64,000 nt of DNA from Benincasa hispida (lineage: Eukaryota; Streptophyta; Magnoliopsida; Cucurbitales; Cucurbitaceae). The stretch's first letter is position 1. Each line of letters opens with the position of its first letter. The stretch is taken from the NCBI RefSeq assembly GCF_009727055.1, contig NC_052350.1, forward strand, positions 18,922,136-18,986,135, in the 5' to 3' direction. Of this stretch, positions 46,572-58,963 are shown piece by piece. The translations under genes were made by a program, and so were the position numbers. The notes beneath the pieces are model-generated. The model ran no database searches. It worked only from the letters and a program-made list of their open reading frames with translations, and was not told the origin of the DNA.

Positions 46572-46972
46572 TCACACTAAACATAAAATTCAATTTTATA
46601 TAAATCAAATCAATTAATTATTAACAATTTCGAATATGTTAGAGATATTAGACACAAAACTAGAAGTTATGAGATTTATTTATCTTTTTAAAGTATAAAA
46701 GGAGTAGCAGAATTTGAACGACAAATCTTGTCGTCGCAAACACGCTCATATGCTATTGAAACTATGCTTGTTTTGACAAGAGATCTATAAGATATTTTTA
46801 AAGCTCAAGATCAAATAAACACAAATTTAAATTAAATTTGTAATTTAACCTATATTAAATATAACCTTTGATAATTTTGGATTGAATTGAACTGGATTTC
46901 TATGGAGACTTTCTTTTTCTTTTTTCTTTTTTCTTTTTTAATTTTTTTATTAATCATGTGGAAATAAAGTTG
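46572..46972. other. Intergenic sequence with a possible SINE fragment
   Basis: No gene was seen. On the minus strand 46690-46775 reads like a tRNA-derived head, with CATAGTTTCAATAG followed about 40 bases later by GTTCAAATTCTGC, resembling Pol III A and B boxes. It is too decayed to assign firmly. Confidence 0.35.
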
Positions 46973-47143
46973 TTTTTAAATATAGTAAAATGAACTAACT
47001 TATTTACAAATATAGCATAATGTCACCATCTATTGGTGATAGATGATATATCACTTATAAACATCTATCAATGATACTGATAAGTATATATCAATGTCTC
47101 ATTATCTATAAGTGGTAGATATACATTTTGTTATATTTAAAAA
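46973..47143. mobile_element. Short MITE (171 bp)
   Basis: The 20-bp ends TTTTTAAATATAGTAAAATG and (reverse complement of the other end) TTTTTAAATATAACAAAATG match at 18 of 20 positions. The interior repeats 'tctatcaatgata' and 'gatagatgatatatc' type strings in both orientations. No target duplication is evident. Confidence 0.6.
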
Positions 47144-50100
47144 TATTTTAAATAATTTTATCATTTAAAATCATTAGCATAGAAATAATACTAAAAAAAA
47201 TAGTCGAAATAATGATAGAAATAATACTAAAAAAATAGTCGAAATAATGAGTCAAATGATGAAAATTGGTCCAAAAAATCAACCCCACCATTGATAAAAT
47301 TTCTTCCGTATTGGACTTTAAGAGTAGTGGACTACATGTCGGTCGTCGTGGGCCCATTAGTCGCTTCCCACTCCTTATCAAGATTGTTTAATAAATACGA
47401 CAACACATTAAAAACAAAACAAAACAAAGAATTACAAATTTAAAAACAAAGTAAAATTCAAAGTCAAAATTGAAGATATTATTTTTTTAAAATTATTCAC
47501 CCAACCCTAATTTCCTATTGGCTTTTTCTTCACTTCATACTTTGTTGAGATAAACATAGGATATTCTATTCAATTCTTTTTTTAAAAAATTTATTTTTCT
47601 AGAAAGAGTCCGACAGCAAACTACTCCATTTCAATTTCCTATCTTTTTTTTTTCTACTTTAGTTTGCCCTAAACGCAACTATATGCTTTTCTAACTCTAA
47701 AGTTTGTATTTTTATGGTTTAAAATAAAATAAAATAACCCCTTTTTTTCAATCTATCTTATAGAGTTCATGATTCATGTTGACATTAAAGGGAATGACAT
47801 TATAACATATTTGAATTAGATTAAACTTTGTGTGTGCTTGTAATAATGAGATACTAATTTTCAATCTGAGTTTTCACATTACGATCGTCGTGTAGTTACT
47901 ACTTTTTAGTCTAATGAAAACAACAAACTTTATTTTTTCCTCCTTTTTTAAAATTTATTCTTCATAAAATTGAAAGAAAACGCGTGGATAAAATTTAAAG
48001 CTATGATGGAAAAGATGTGATTGATTGTCTATAAGGTAAGTAAATGCAATTTTTTTAGGTCAACTGTGAAATAAGAAAGCATCTTAGAGTTCGTAAAATT
48101 TTCTGTTGCATATAAGACAAAATTTGCTAATGTTGCATAACATATTCAAATTTAATGAATATTTATAAGTTCTCGTGTTTAAACATGTAATATGAGGATA
48201 GCTCTACAATAATTGACATGTACTTCTTCTTTTGAGGTTGGATATTTTTCGTTTTTCATGTCAAATAACAATAAAAATGGCACAAAAATATACGTAATTT
48301 ACTAACATTACATTAGTTACATCCATGAGTAGAGGGAGAGAATGATTTTTATTATTGAAGAGAAATATAAAAAAAAACTACAACTAAAAGCACCAATAGA
48401 ATTAGAGAGTTTAGATACGGAGTTTAGATACGGCGCCAGTGAGATCTTCGAACTTGGTCACTAGGAGCATCAGATCAAGGCATTCTTAAACAAACACGAG
48501 TTTTTACTAAAATTTCGTGTAATCTCAAGTATATTGTTTGACAGATATATATATATATATGTACTCTGTTGATAAAATGATATACCCTAAAATTTGTAAT
48601 TAATCATCTCAAGCTAGCATAGACTTTGGGGTTATCAAGAAATTATAGTATGAAACTAAAATATATGGTCGGCATTTAGTTTCGAAGCATGTCATATTAT
48701 TATATAAAGAAAATTATAAAATCAAAATCCATGTGTTAGGGATTGAGCTAACTACTCCACCATTTAAATCAAGTGCCTTTTCATTATTATCTAAAGCTAC
48801 CTACAATTTCCTTTTATCCATTTTAAAGAATGTTCTACAATTATTAACATTCATTTTATAATACTTTCATTCTGTTTTTAATGTATAAGTTTATCGACTC
48901 ATAATGAGAGAAAAGAATTCTATAAAAAGAAAACTTTTTTTCTTTCAATTATGCTAATATATATATATATATATATATATAAAGATTTAAAAAAAGGATA
49001 AAAAAGCTATTGATAAATTCCTTTTTTGAAGAAGGATGAATACCTTTATCTTTTAGAAAAGGGAAGGTTTTTTTTTAAAAAAAATGATTAACAAATGAAT
49101 CAGAATGCATATAAAAATTTAGCAAAAGAAGAGTAAGGAACATAAACACTAGATACCATATGTTATAAAAATGATGGTTAGTGAAAGATTACCTACCACT
49201 TCAAATTCTATTAGCTAACAAACCGTAAAATAGTAAGCTACACTGATTTATGTTCTATTTTAGTTACTGTATTTTTTAACGTTCAAATTTAGTTCATCGT
49301 GTAATTTCAATAAATCTTAAAGTTAAAATTGGTTAGGTCATAATAATAATTTCCATATTAAAAAAAACCGTGTGGTTGAAATACCTTGAATATGGTATCT
49401 GACGCTCGAATGACTAAATACATTATTTACAATTTTGACCATAGAATTTAAAGAAGTATGCTATATAAACTCTCTAATTTTAGAAACACACGTGTTCTGT
49501 AATCTAAATTATTCTTTCTAATAAAACTGTTGTCCCTCTATCCGTGGACGTAACTAACACACTATCAATGTACCAAGTAAATTTGTATGTTGATTATTTA
49601 TTGTTTACACTTTGATTGTTTACTGTTTACACTTTTCTGTCATAACAATATGGTTACTTAAACTCTAATAAAGTGTTTCTTTTTCTGGAGGAAAAAATCA
49701 ACTATAAACTAACAATAAATATGATTTTAAAGGGGTAATTGTCAGAAATACCATAAAAAGATCTTAGTAGAATCTTAGCTAGGACGACGACCGGAATTGA
49801 ATAAAAATATAGAGAAAAAAGAAGTGAAAGTTTTGGTCAATTATTCTTGAAGTGAAAGTTTTAGTCAATTGTTCTTACATTCTCTATGGTCAATTTTTCT
49901 CGGGGAAGGAGGGATGGTGTACTCCCTTCTATTTTTTTGGTCATCAATTTTCACACTAAAATTTATTATTTTAATTTTTGAAGAAAAATATCTCACATTT
50001 ACCTTTTGAAAAAAAAAATCTCAAAAAATAAAAAAATAAAAAAAATCCAAAACCCCCGAGAAAATAAAAATAATAAAATGTTAAGAACTTATATACCATA

Positions 50101-50170
50101 AGTCTTATCTTGGTCCTCATGGTCAAATGCTTATTTTTCGTATTTTTGGATATTTATGACAGTTATTTTT
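47144..50170. other. Long AT-rich intergenic region
   Basis: No gene was recognised. It contains a 36/35-bp tandem duplication (47181-47216 and 47217-47251) and AT microsatellites at 48545-48561 and 48956-48981. There is an 'agtgaaagttttggtcaatt' phrase repeated at 49826 and 49855. The rest is AT-rich sequence without homology I can name. Confidence 0.55.
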
Positions 50171-50335
50171 TTAAAGATATTGTAATTAAAGTGTGGGATC
50201 GGGAATCAAATCTCAAAATGAGGTTGATAGCAGTTGAACTACGCTCTTGTTGGTAATTTAAAAAAAATACTTTAATTACAATACCTCTTAAAAAAAATCC
50301 AACAAGAACATAGCTCAACTGGCATAATGTTTATA
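50171..50335. mobile_element. tRNA-derived SINE-like heads in inverted arrangement
   Basis: On the minus strand TAGTTCAACTG (50231-50241) fits the Pol III A box and GATTTGATTCC (50202-50212) fits the B box with two changes. On the plus strand a second head, TAGCTCAACTG, begins at 50311. Between them a perfect 15-bp inverted repeat (50178-50192 and 50269-50283, TATTGTAATTAAAGT) encloses the minus copy. The region therefore combines a SINE-like piece with a short foldback structure. Confidence 0.5.
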
Positions 50336-52100
50336 CCTCCTCAAACCCAACGGGCATAATGTTGATATTTTTTTTTTTTCCTTATTCTCAAAATTTTCCT
50401 CCCTTATGTTTTTTCCTCTTATTTCTCCTCAAGCCCTAGGCCCCTAACCCTCCACATGCGCATCCTCCTCTTTGGCTACCACGTTACCGGCTCTGCCTTC
50501 GACCGCCACCGTCCAACCCTATCGCGCCACCATGCATTATGCAATTGAAAATACGTCACCTCATTGCTACTGTTGCTTTGTAACCTGGCCCCAAAAGGTT
50601 GTTTCCTTCCTCAGATTTGGTCTCTAAAACTCTAACTCAATCAATTCCCATTTATATACTATCCGTTTTCTTCTTTTAAAATGGCCAATTTCTTGAATCC
50701 ATTTCCCTTTTTTCTGCATTTTTACTAGCCTTCGTATTATCGTATTATTTAAATAAAAATAATAATTTTTTTTTCTTTTCAAATATTTTTTATTTTTTAG
50801 ACGTTTCTTCTAATTATTACTAATCACTATTTTCATTTGATATTCTATAATGTAAGTAATATAACTATCTTTTCAAATTTTCAAATTTATGTATATTATT
50901 TAAATAAAAAAATACAATTCAATTTTAAATAAAATAATTTCTATATAGAATTATATGGAGAATGGTGATTAGAATGAACAATTCATAAATAGAAATCACA
51001 AATCAAAAAAATTCGATGAAATAATGAAAGATAGAAAAATCCTTCAATTATGATATTTTTCAAAAATTGTCTTTGACGCTAAAATCTCTATCGAGAATAC
51101 TATGATAAAAAATAACTGTCACTAATTTTAATTGTGACAGTGTTTAAATCTCATAAAATCACAATTTTATTGTATTTAAATAATTGAAAAAAATGGTGCT
51201 ATCCGTGGAAGATGTTTTTTTTTTCCTTCTCACAATTACCCAATTTTAAAGTTTGGAATGAGCTGTTAAAGCAAATATACTTACACATAATCATTACACA
51301 TTTTCCTAAAAGAAGAAAATCATCCTTTTCGAAATCAAACCGCCATATGAAATTTCAACTCTAAGAAAAGAGAAAGAAATTGAAAAAAGCATAAAACTAT
51401 GGAAAAAAATCAACTATTACAAGTATTATTATTGACATTTTTATTCACAATAAAATTTTGACTTCATAAAAATATTATTTTAAAAGAATGCTTGTATTCC
51501 TCCTTAAAACTCTTGGATAATAATAATGATGATGAGTAAAGCAAAAAAACTGATTTGATTTTATTACTAAAAAAGAATAACGTCTAAACCCATCCAACCT
51601 TAACTTTAATTATGATATTAAACTTAAACCCAATAAAGGAAGACATGATGCCTTGTAAACAACTCTATCTAGTTAAATTAGTAATTAATTACTGAATTAG
51701 AACACAAACCATTGAGTCAAGTACAAGTAGTAGAAGAGAACTAAAATTAAAAGGAAAAAAAAAAAAAAGGACATTTGTAATGTAAAAATAGGAAAATATG
51801 GGTTGGTTGGTTAAGCTAAGAAAATTAAGCAATTACCAAAAATTGCTATAATTAAACCCATAAAAAGCAAAAAAGAAAAAAAGAAAAAAAGAAAAAAGGC
51901 TTTTGATGTCAGAAGGAGGTGCCTTTGCCTTTTTAGGGTTTTTGCTTTTAGGTTAGGGTTTGTAGGCCAAATAGAAGTCCACGAGAATACGGCGCCGTAT
52001 TATAAGACTGCCTTAGTTTCGTAGACTTCTACAATGGTTGACTCCTTTTTCTTTTCTTTTCTTTTTAAACAAAAAGTCAATCCACCACGCGCCGCCGTCT
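50336..52100. other. Intergenic region including 3' flank of the bHLH gene
   Basis: No gene was seen. A locally C-rich stretch at 50430-50560 looks like a fossil exon or repeat but has no usable frame. The end (51900-52100) is the 3' flank of the minus-strand bHLH gene. It contains AAACCCTAA-type telo-box motifs on the minus strand (51936-51965) and a perfect 16-bp palindrome at 51986-52001. Confidence 0.5.
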
Positions 52101-55100
52101 TCACGGCTTTGATACGGAGGCGGCGTCTTTAACGGAGCCATTCCCCATACTCGTCGACTGCACAGTCAGCACCGACATACTCGGCGACGATGGCCCTTCG
52201 CCGTTCGATGCCATCACCGGAAGCTGACTACTACCGCCGCTGTTGATCAAAGGGTTCCTGGAGTGACACGTGGACGTTGATATAGCCGTGGCCAGAGAGA
52301 TCGGCATAAGACAGAGCCCTTTCCCTTGCAAATACTGCATCGCCGATCCCATATCTTTCTCCATCAGCTTCGCCACTTGCTGCTCCGTCACCGTCATGCT
52401 GTCGTTCGACGACGCCGTTTGGTTTCCGCCGTTGCCATTGTTTGAATTCCGGCTAGTTTGGGCCCCACTCCCTTGCATACACTCACCGCCCCCCTGAAAC
52501 GACAACGTTTTTACGTTTTTATGTTTTTGTTTTTTTTAAAATTTTTTTTTTTTACCAATAACCAAATAATTACATATGAAATATTATTTGAAGGAAAAGG
52601 ACAGGCAAACCAAAAGCTGATAAAAGGTTTTCGCACGCGTGCTACACTTTTCCTTTTGTCGTCTTCTGTTAAAGGAATTTTTTTGGCCGCCTCATCCACC
52701 TTATAAACTTAATCCCTAAATTCCTTTTTCCTTTTTAAAAAAAAACTAATTTTACACAACAATCTAAAAATCCATTAGTTTAATTTTATTATTCGTTAAA
52801 TGACCTTTCCGAAAATTATATATATTTTTTTTAAAAAAAATTGTAGTTTCGTTTTCTCTAGAAATTTATTTTTAAGAAGAATTTTTAACAATATTTATAG
52901 TGCAAAACTTATAAGAAAGTTGATTCTTATCTAAATTAGGCGAAATTTTGGTTAAATTGAAAGTGTAGAGTTCAAATTGATTTATTCTCTTACAAAATTA
53001 AATTTATAAATCACCATCACCAAATTTGCTTTTCGTTTTTTTTTCCGTCATTGAAAGTTAAATTTATTTCTTTTTAATTTCATACTCCATCATTAGTATA
53101 AGGATTAAATTCTAATTTCAAGAGAAAAACATGTTTTTTAAATTTTTTTTAATTTGACTAGTTTTTTGAAACACGTGATAAAAAGTAGATTGATAATCTA
53201 GATGTGGAATAAATATTTATAGACTTAATTTTCAAAATCTAAAAACAAAAACTAGGTCCTTTTTGTGATCATTTGTTTTCTTTCCCTTGAAAATTAAGTC
53301 TATAAACACAGTTTCCACCTTCCAATTCTAAAATTTGAAAAACTAAAAAGAAATTAAAAACTTGTTTTTATTTTTTAGATTCGACTAAGAATTCACCCTT
53401 TAAAAGGATGCAAATCATAGTAAAAAAGAGTGAGAAAATAGCCTTAATTTTTAAAAACTAAAAACAAAAATAAAATAGTTATGATTTAAATAATTATAAA
53501 ACTTTCTTTTCATATTTACCCACTCAAAGAGAAAAAAAAAAGTAGTTTAGGACTTGTTTGATAGATGATCTGAAAACAGAAATTTGAAAACAAGAAATTA
53601 AATAAAAACAGAGTTGTATTTCATTTTCTCAACTATGTGTTTGATAGCAGAATTCAGAAATCGAATGTTAATTTAAATAATTGCAAACTAGTTATAATTA
53701 CCCATTAAAAATTAGTTGATAATAAAATTTATTAATTTATTTATGAACATGTGTTTTATGTTAAAAGAAATTGTAAAATTATTATTTTGTAATAATATAT
53801 AATTTATAGGATAAATTAAAATTTTTGTCTCTATAATTTTAAAAGCTTCGTAAATAGACTCAACAAACTATAAAGACTGTGAAGTTCAATCAAATCAAAA
53901 GAACTAAAATCTAAATTTTAAAACCATACGAACTAATTTTTAACTTTATCCAGGGACCAAATTTGAAATTTAACCTTATATTATATTACTAATAGATATT
54001 TTAGTTTTTAAAAAATTGAATTTGAATTTGTAATATCACATCTACTCTATTTCTAAATGCTTTTAACATTATTTAATATAATTGTACATTTTAAATTTTA
54101 AAATTTAAATTTTGGATACAATAAAAATATAAAAATATTGTTTTAGAATTTACACTATTTGATTCACAAAAGTTAGAATAAGTTAGAAACCGAACATAAA
54201 ACAAAATCTAGATGGCGAACAATTTTTTTACCTCAGAGGAGACGTCAGCGACGAGAGGAGCCACAGCAGCTGCACCCCCCAACCTGCTCATGCTCAGTAC
54301 CTACACCAAATAAAATAACCAAAAAAATTAAAAAAAATTAATAACCCCATCCAGGGAATCTTTTTTCTTTTAATTATTTAAATAAAATTTAATAATTAGA
54401 ATAAAATAAAAATAATATAAGTGGTTAGGATTAGAGTCATACCTTGACTTGGAGCTGGAGAAATTTAACGTAGTCGATGATCTCATCAAGCATTGAAGCT
54501 TTATCTGTCTGAAATTCCAAAGCCCTTTCAGATTCATTTCATTTTTATTTTGATTCAATCAATAATTTCTCTATTAAATTCAATTTATTAATTTTGCTAT
54601 TTAATCCCCTCATCCCATATATTACTAATTAATACCACCTAAATATTCCATTTTCCAGCTCTCTACTTATTTCTAAGTACGATAATATACCCTTTTTTTC
54701 AAAAAAAAAAAAAGAAAAAAAAGAAAAAAAAGATGAGTTACTGATATTTACATGTTCGTGATTGTGTTAGTAACTGTCTTGTTATACTAACGACACGTGT
54801 CCCGGAATTTCCGTGAGATTAGTTTCTCACCGGAAGTCTAATGACTATATTGCCCCTGACCATTTGGTTTTATTACGAAGCAGGTACAAAACTGACCGGC
54901 GGTTACACTCTTGCAGAGAGAGGCTGGGAGATGCTACACTCCGGACTCCCATTTTTATTTAAAAAAAAAAACAAATTGGGATGAATAAATAGATTAATTT
55001 AAAAAAGAAAATGGAAGATGTGATTCTGTGAAGAAGATGAAGGAAGAAACTGACCTTGTTTGCATTGGGAACGAGTTCTTGCAGGGCTTTCATTCTCTCT

Positions 55101-56096
55101 GCAATTCTCTCTCTTCGAAGCTGTACAAACGACACAAATTTATAATCATCGGTTTCTTGCGATTAATAAATGAAGACCCTAATTTTGTTTCTGTTTGGTT
55201 CCTAAGAAAACGTGAGAAAATGGAATGGAAAATGCAGAGAATGATTCAATGAAGAAGATGATTTAATGGGGTTTAATAAAACAGAGAGTTGAAGATTTGA
55301 ATAATAATGGGAGAATTTTAGTTTTACCCTTTCGGCGATACTGTGGGGGTCAGTGGCTTGGCCTCTGCGAGCTCTGACCTTCTGTTTCGGCTGAGATTGA
55401 GAAACTCCGGCAGACCCACCTCCCGGAGTTTGATTCATAACGTTTCCCGGAGCTCCGAAACTATGCGATTGAAGAGAACCTCCCTGAGGAAAAAAAGAGC
55501 CCAAAAAACAGAGTTAAAATTGGAATCCACCGGCGAGGAATTGACAGATCCATAACGGAACCAACCGAGTTCGGTGGACGGAAGCAGGATCCATCGACGA
55601 CGTCGTTTTGGGAGCGGTCCAAGTCGGCATTTCCAAGGGAGAGAGGCATAGGAGGGAGGCCATGGTCCGCGACGCCATTTCCGGCAGAACCGGAGATTCC
55701 TCTGGACAAGAGAAGCTGTTGTTGGAGCATAACGGCGGCTTTGGCTGCGGGAGAAGTGGCAGTGATGTGATTCTGGTGAGGATCGTCGGAGATATCTCTG
55801 GAAGGTTTATTGATGGGGTTAAGATCCCAAGGGGATTTAGGGTTTGAAGAAGGGTTGAGGTCAGGCCAAGAACAGGAAGGGATTGTGTTGAGCATTTGCT
55901 CGAGGAAGTCGTCGTGGGAGGCGGCGGCGGCGGAGGGATCGAAATGATGGAGGTGAGACGGTGGGATCTGTGGTGGTGGTGGATTCAAATGGTGGGCGTT
56001 GTGGTGGTGGGGGTCGGCGTGGAGGTCTTGGAGGGAGATTTGGGAGTGGCTTAAGAGAGAGTTGAGGGTTTGCATTTCTCTGCTACAGGGCTGCAT
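52101..56096 (-). CDS. bHLH transcription factor, LRL / bHLH66-like
   Basis: Six minus-strand exons with GT..AG introns, all between codons, join to 426 residues: 56096-55566, 55483-55328, 55120-55055, 54508-54443, 54300-54232 and 52493-52101 (stop TGA). The bHLH domain spans about residues 213-275: basic region [21 protein letters not shown] with His224, Glu228 and Arg232 at the E-box contact positions, helix 1 to NANK, helix 2 [20 protein letters not shown]. The [11 protein letters not shown] block after it is typical of subfamily XI. The N-terminus is rich in His, Pro and Ala, and the C-terminus in Ser and Gly, both probably disordered. Arabidopsis relatives LRL1-3 (bHLH66, 69, 82) act in the nucleus and promote root-hair growth; UNE12 is a more distant alternative. 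The long last intron (1738 bp) holds repeat debris. The ATG at 56096 is the most upstream in frame; an internal Met at residue 8 could also serve. Confidence 0.93.
53245..53500. repeat. Dispersed repeat copy in the last bHLH intron
   Basis: The phrase 'gaaaattaagtctataaacac..tttccaccttccaa' followed by 'gatgcaaatcatagtaaaaaagag' recurs at 56570-56790 and 58770-58870. It is a non-coding, probably MITE-derived family; sequence before 53580 onward ('gacttgtttgatagatgatc') may be part of a related copy. Confidence 0.5.
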
Positions 56097-56347
56097 AGTC
56101 GCCGGCGGGAAGGAGGTGAAGGGAGGAGGCGGCGGAGGGAATGGAATTATTTGGGAATTGGAATTGAAAAGTGAATTTTAATGTAATATTGTATTTTGGT
56201 ATTTGGTAATATGGGAATGGGTTTTTGTTTTAAGAGTTTGTTTTTTGTGTGTTTGGTTATTAAATAGCAAAAGGTGGAGCTTCTCTCTGTCACACCACGT
56301 TTGCTTTCTCGCCCTAATTTCTCTTTCTATTTATTTTATTTTATTTT

Positions 56348-56355
56348 ATATATAT
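56348..56355 (-). promoter_or_regulatory. Possible TATA box of the bHLH gene
   Basis: TATATATA lies about 250 bp upstream of the start codon. It is followed on the minus strand by a GA-rich stretch (56281-56330, reading AGAGAGAAG-type), as often found near plant transcription starts. AT-rich surroundings limit confidence. Confidence 0.35.
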
Positions 56356-56356
56356 A

Positions 56357-57659
56357 CCAATTCAAACTTTGAAAATTAATGCATCATCTCGTAATCATTT
56401 TGTTTTTTATTTTCTATTTTTAAAATTAAATCAATTTCTTCCCTATTTCTTACCATCATTTGTGTCTTTCTTTACTATAATGGTTAAATTTTTCGTCAAA
56501 TTTTAAAAACAAAAACAAAATTTTAAAAACTACTATTTTAGTTTTTAAATTTTGGCTTGGTTTTTTTAAAGAAGAAATTTAAAGATGGAAGTAGTGTTTG
56601 TAGACTTAATTTTCAAAAATAGAAAAAGAAAACCAAAAACCAAATAATTATCGATCAGTCTAAAAGAAATAGTTTTTAAAAACATATTTTTTGTTTTGGA
56701 ATTTAATGAAGAATTCAATTTTTTATTTTAAAAATATGCAAATCATTGTAAGAAATGGAGAGAAAAGCGACGTAATTTTAAAAAATCAAATGATTACTCA
56801 TTGGTATAAGGTTTCTATCATATAAAATTTTTATTATTGAATTTGTAAATAATTTCTATATTTTGCAATCCTCCTGCTACCAATGTTTTCAAAAATTAAG
56901 TCAATATTCTTAAACTTACAAAAAAAAAAAAATGTAGTTGTAAATATAATGTTCAAATACAAGAAACATAAAATGAAATCATGATTTTGCAGCGTGTAAC
57001 ATGAGAACTAAATTCTAATTTTTTCAAATTACAAAGAGCAAATTTACAATTTAACCTATACTATTCCTTTGATGATGGTTTTATTAAAAATAACTTAGAA
57101 ATACAAACCAACTTCTTACTTAAATTTAAAGACAATCACGATTCTATTAAACATAGTTACCTTTTTTGGAGAAAGATTTTTACATCTTTTAGGTGTTAAG
57201 TTACAAGTCAAATGTATAAATGTCTGTCACTCTTATTATTTTAAGGGATACTTCATTAGTTCATTGATAACCAATATATGATAAACGATATACAACAAAA
57301 TTACAATATAACAACAAAGTTTAGAGCTATGGTAGAGTGACTGTAAATAAATAAATAATAATAATTTTTTTATTAAAAAAAAAAAAAACCTTGATATGTG
57401 AGACCAAAGACCAAGATTTCAGACATTTTCTCAAATCCAAATGTTGTTGTTTGTTGAGTGATTTAATGTATCATTGGACTATTTATAATACTATACTTAT
57501 CTTTTTCTGAAAAGATACCAACTCAATCTTAATAGTTATTTGGTTTTTTTTTTTCTGATGATTAAGCTAAAAATTAATAATACTCTCGATTTTTTTTTAA
57601 CAAATACGTTTCTAATATAATATAGAATTTTGAAATGTACACAAATAATATAATATTGG
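56357..57659. other. Upstream region of the bHLH gene, with repeat copy
   Basis: There is no gene. It contains a copy of the dispersed repeat (about 56530-56800) and otherwise AT-rich sequence with several A or T runs (57376-57388, 57546-57555). Confidence 0.5.
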
Positions 57660-58248
57660 AAAACATATCTTTTTGACCTCTAGATTTTGAGTTTAATTTC
57701 TATTTAGTCTCTAAACTTCAAAACGTTACACATTTAATCCTTAATTTTTTAGTTTGGTTTCAATTTAGTTCCTAAATTTCAAAATGTTATAATTTTACCT
57801 ATACATTTGAGTTTTGCTTGGTTCATATGTTTCAAGATTTACTCTTTTAATCTCGATTATTCACTAAATACTAATTTTTCGTCTTTAATATAATAATAAA
57901 TTAAAAATAATTAAAAGTATTAAAATAAATTAGGTTTCACTCTATTTTATCACTTTTAAAACTAAAATTTCACTTCATAATTGTTTTTAACTAATTAATA
58001 GAAATTGGTGTCATTGATTGAAAATTAGTATTTTATGAATAATTGAAGTTAAAAATGTAAAATCTTGAGGCTTTAGAACCAAATTGAAACAGAACTCAAA
58101 TCTTAAGTGTAAAATTATAACATTTTAAAATTTAGAGACTAAAATTGAAACAAAATTTAAAATTTAAAGACTAAATGTATAACAATTTAAAAATTAAAAA
58201 CCAAATAGAAACTAAATTCGAAATTTAAGAACTAAAAAGTATTTTTCT
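57660..58248. mobile_element. Small foldback (Mutator-like) element
   Basis: Arms at about 57660-57890 and 58005-58248 are inverted repeats over some 230 bp, by eye about 75%. For example, 'tttagtctctaaacttcaaaa' and 'aaaatgttataattttac' in the left arm are answered by 'attttaaaatttagagactaaa' and 'gtaaaattataacatttt' in the right. The centre is about 110 bp. No coding sequence and no certain target duplication were found. The arms share their style with the larger foldback element at 25.1-26.9 kb. Confidence 0.6.
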
Positions 58249-58960
58249 CCTATAAACTTTTTGGTTTCCTTTTTTATTTTAGAAATTTTATGCTTAAAGT
58301 CAAAATATTTTTCTCAAAGATAGACGTGTTTGTTATGTTAGGTTAGACGGCATTTTATTTTTAACAATAAATTCTATTAAAAAAAATTCTCTTGCTATTT
58401 TCCAAATTATATGGAAAAAGAAGAAAGAAAAAGAAAAATTCGAGACTTTACACAAAGTATTAGTCATCATTAATATAACCACACGCTCAGTGGTCGCGTG
58501 GTCTCCACCCGCAACGACAACGACCGGTCGAGTTCCACCAGCCGGTTTTCTCACGTAGACCGGATAATCCACGTCACCACCGTACATACCGCGAAATGCC
58601 ACGTGGATGCTCGTTATTGCTTATGATTAACAATATTATTTGAAGATATTAATCATAATTACAACTGTACCAAACCAATGATTGTTTTCATTTTCATCAA
58701 ACTTTATTGGAGTAACAATTTCATATCCAATAATTTAGAGTTGATTTGTAACTATTTTATTTTTTATTTTTGTTTTTTAAAATTAAGCATATAAACATTA
58801 TTTCTACTTCCAAATTCAATTATTGTATTTACGAAAGGTACAAATCATTATAAGAAATACATATGAAATAGATTTAATTTTTAAAAACAAAAATTAAAGA
58901 CCAAATTACTACCAAACAGGATCTTAGTTTATATATTCAAGTTTCAAACATTTTAGAGGT
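58249..58960. other. Intergenic region with a GC-rich G-box patch
   Basis: Between AT-rich flanks, 58480-58612 is markedly GC-richer. It holds a perfect G-box CCACGTGG (58599-58606) and two further ACGT cores (58571 and 58554 region). A minus ORF (58602 to 58333) covers it but is only 89 residues, half of it low-complexity, and resembles nothing I know. A copy of the dispersed repeat follows at 58740-58925. Confidence 0.5.
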
Positions 58961-58963
58961 ATT
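58961..58963. repeat. 3-bp target-site duplication ATT, left of CACTA element
   Basis: ATT precedes CACTACAATAA at 58964 and recurs at 62200-62202 right after TTGTAGTG. Three-base duplications are the rule for CACTA (En/Spm) elements. Confidence 0.8.

Noticed and set aside
55608..56181. Plus-strand open frames of 79 and 60 residues in GC-rich sequence
   Set aside because: They mirror exon 1 of the minus-strand bHLH gene, whose frame and splice sites are fully consistent.
58333..58602. 89-residue minus ORF starting MAFRGMYGG as a possible small protein gene
   Set aside because: Only the first 50 codons have balanced composition, the rest is low-complexity AT, and there is no known family. 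It is reported as a patch of interest rather than a gene.
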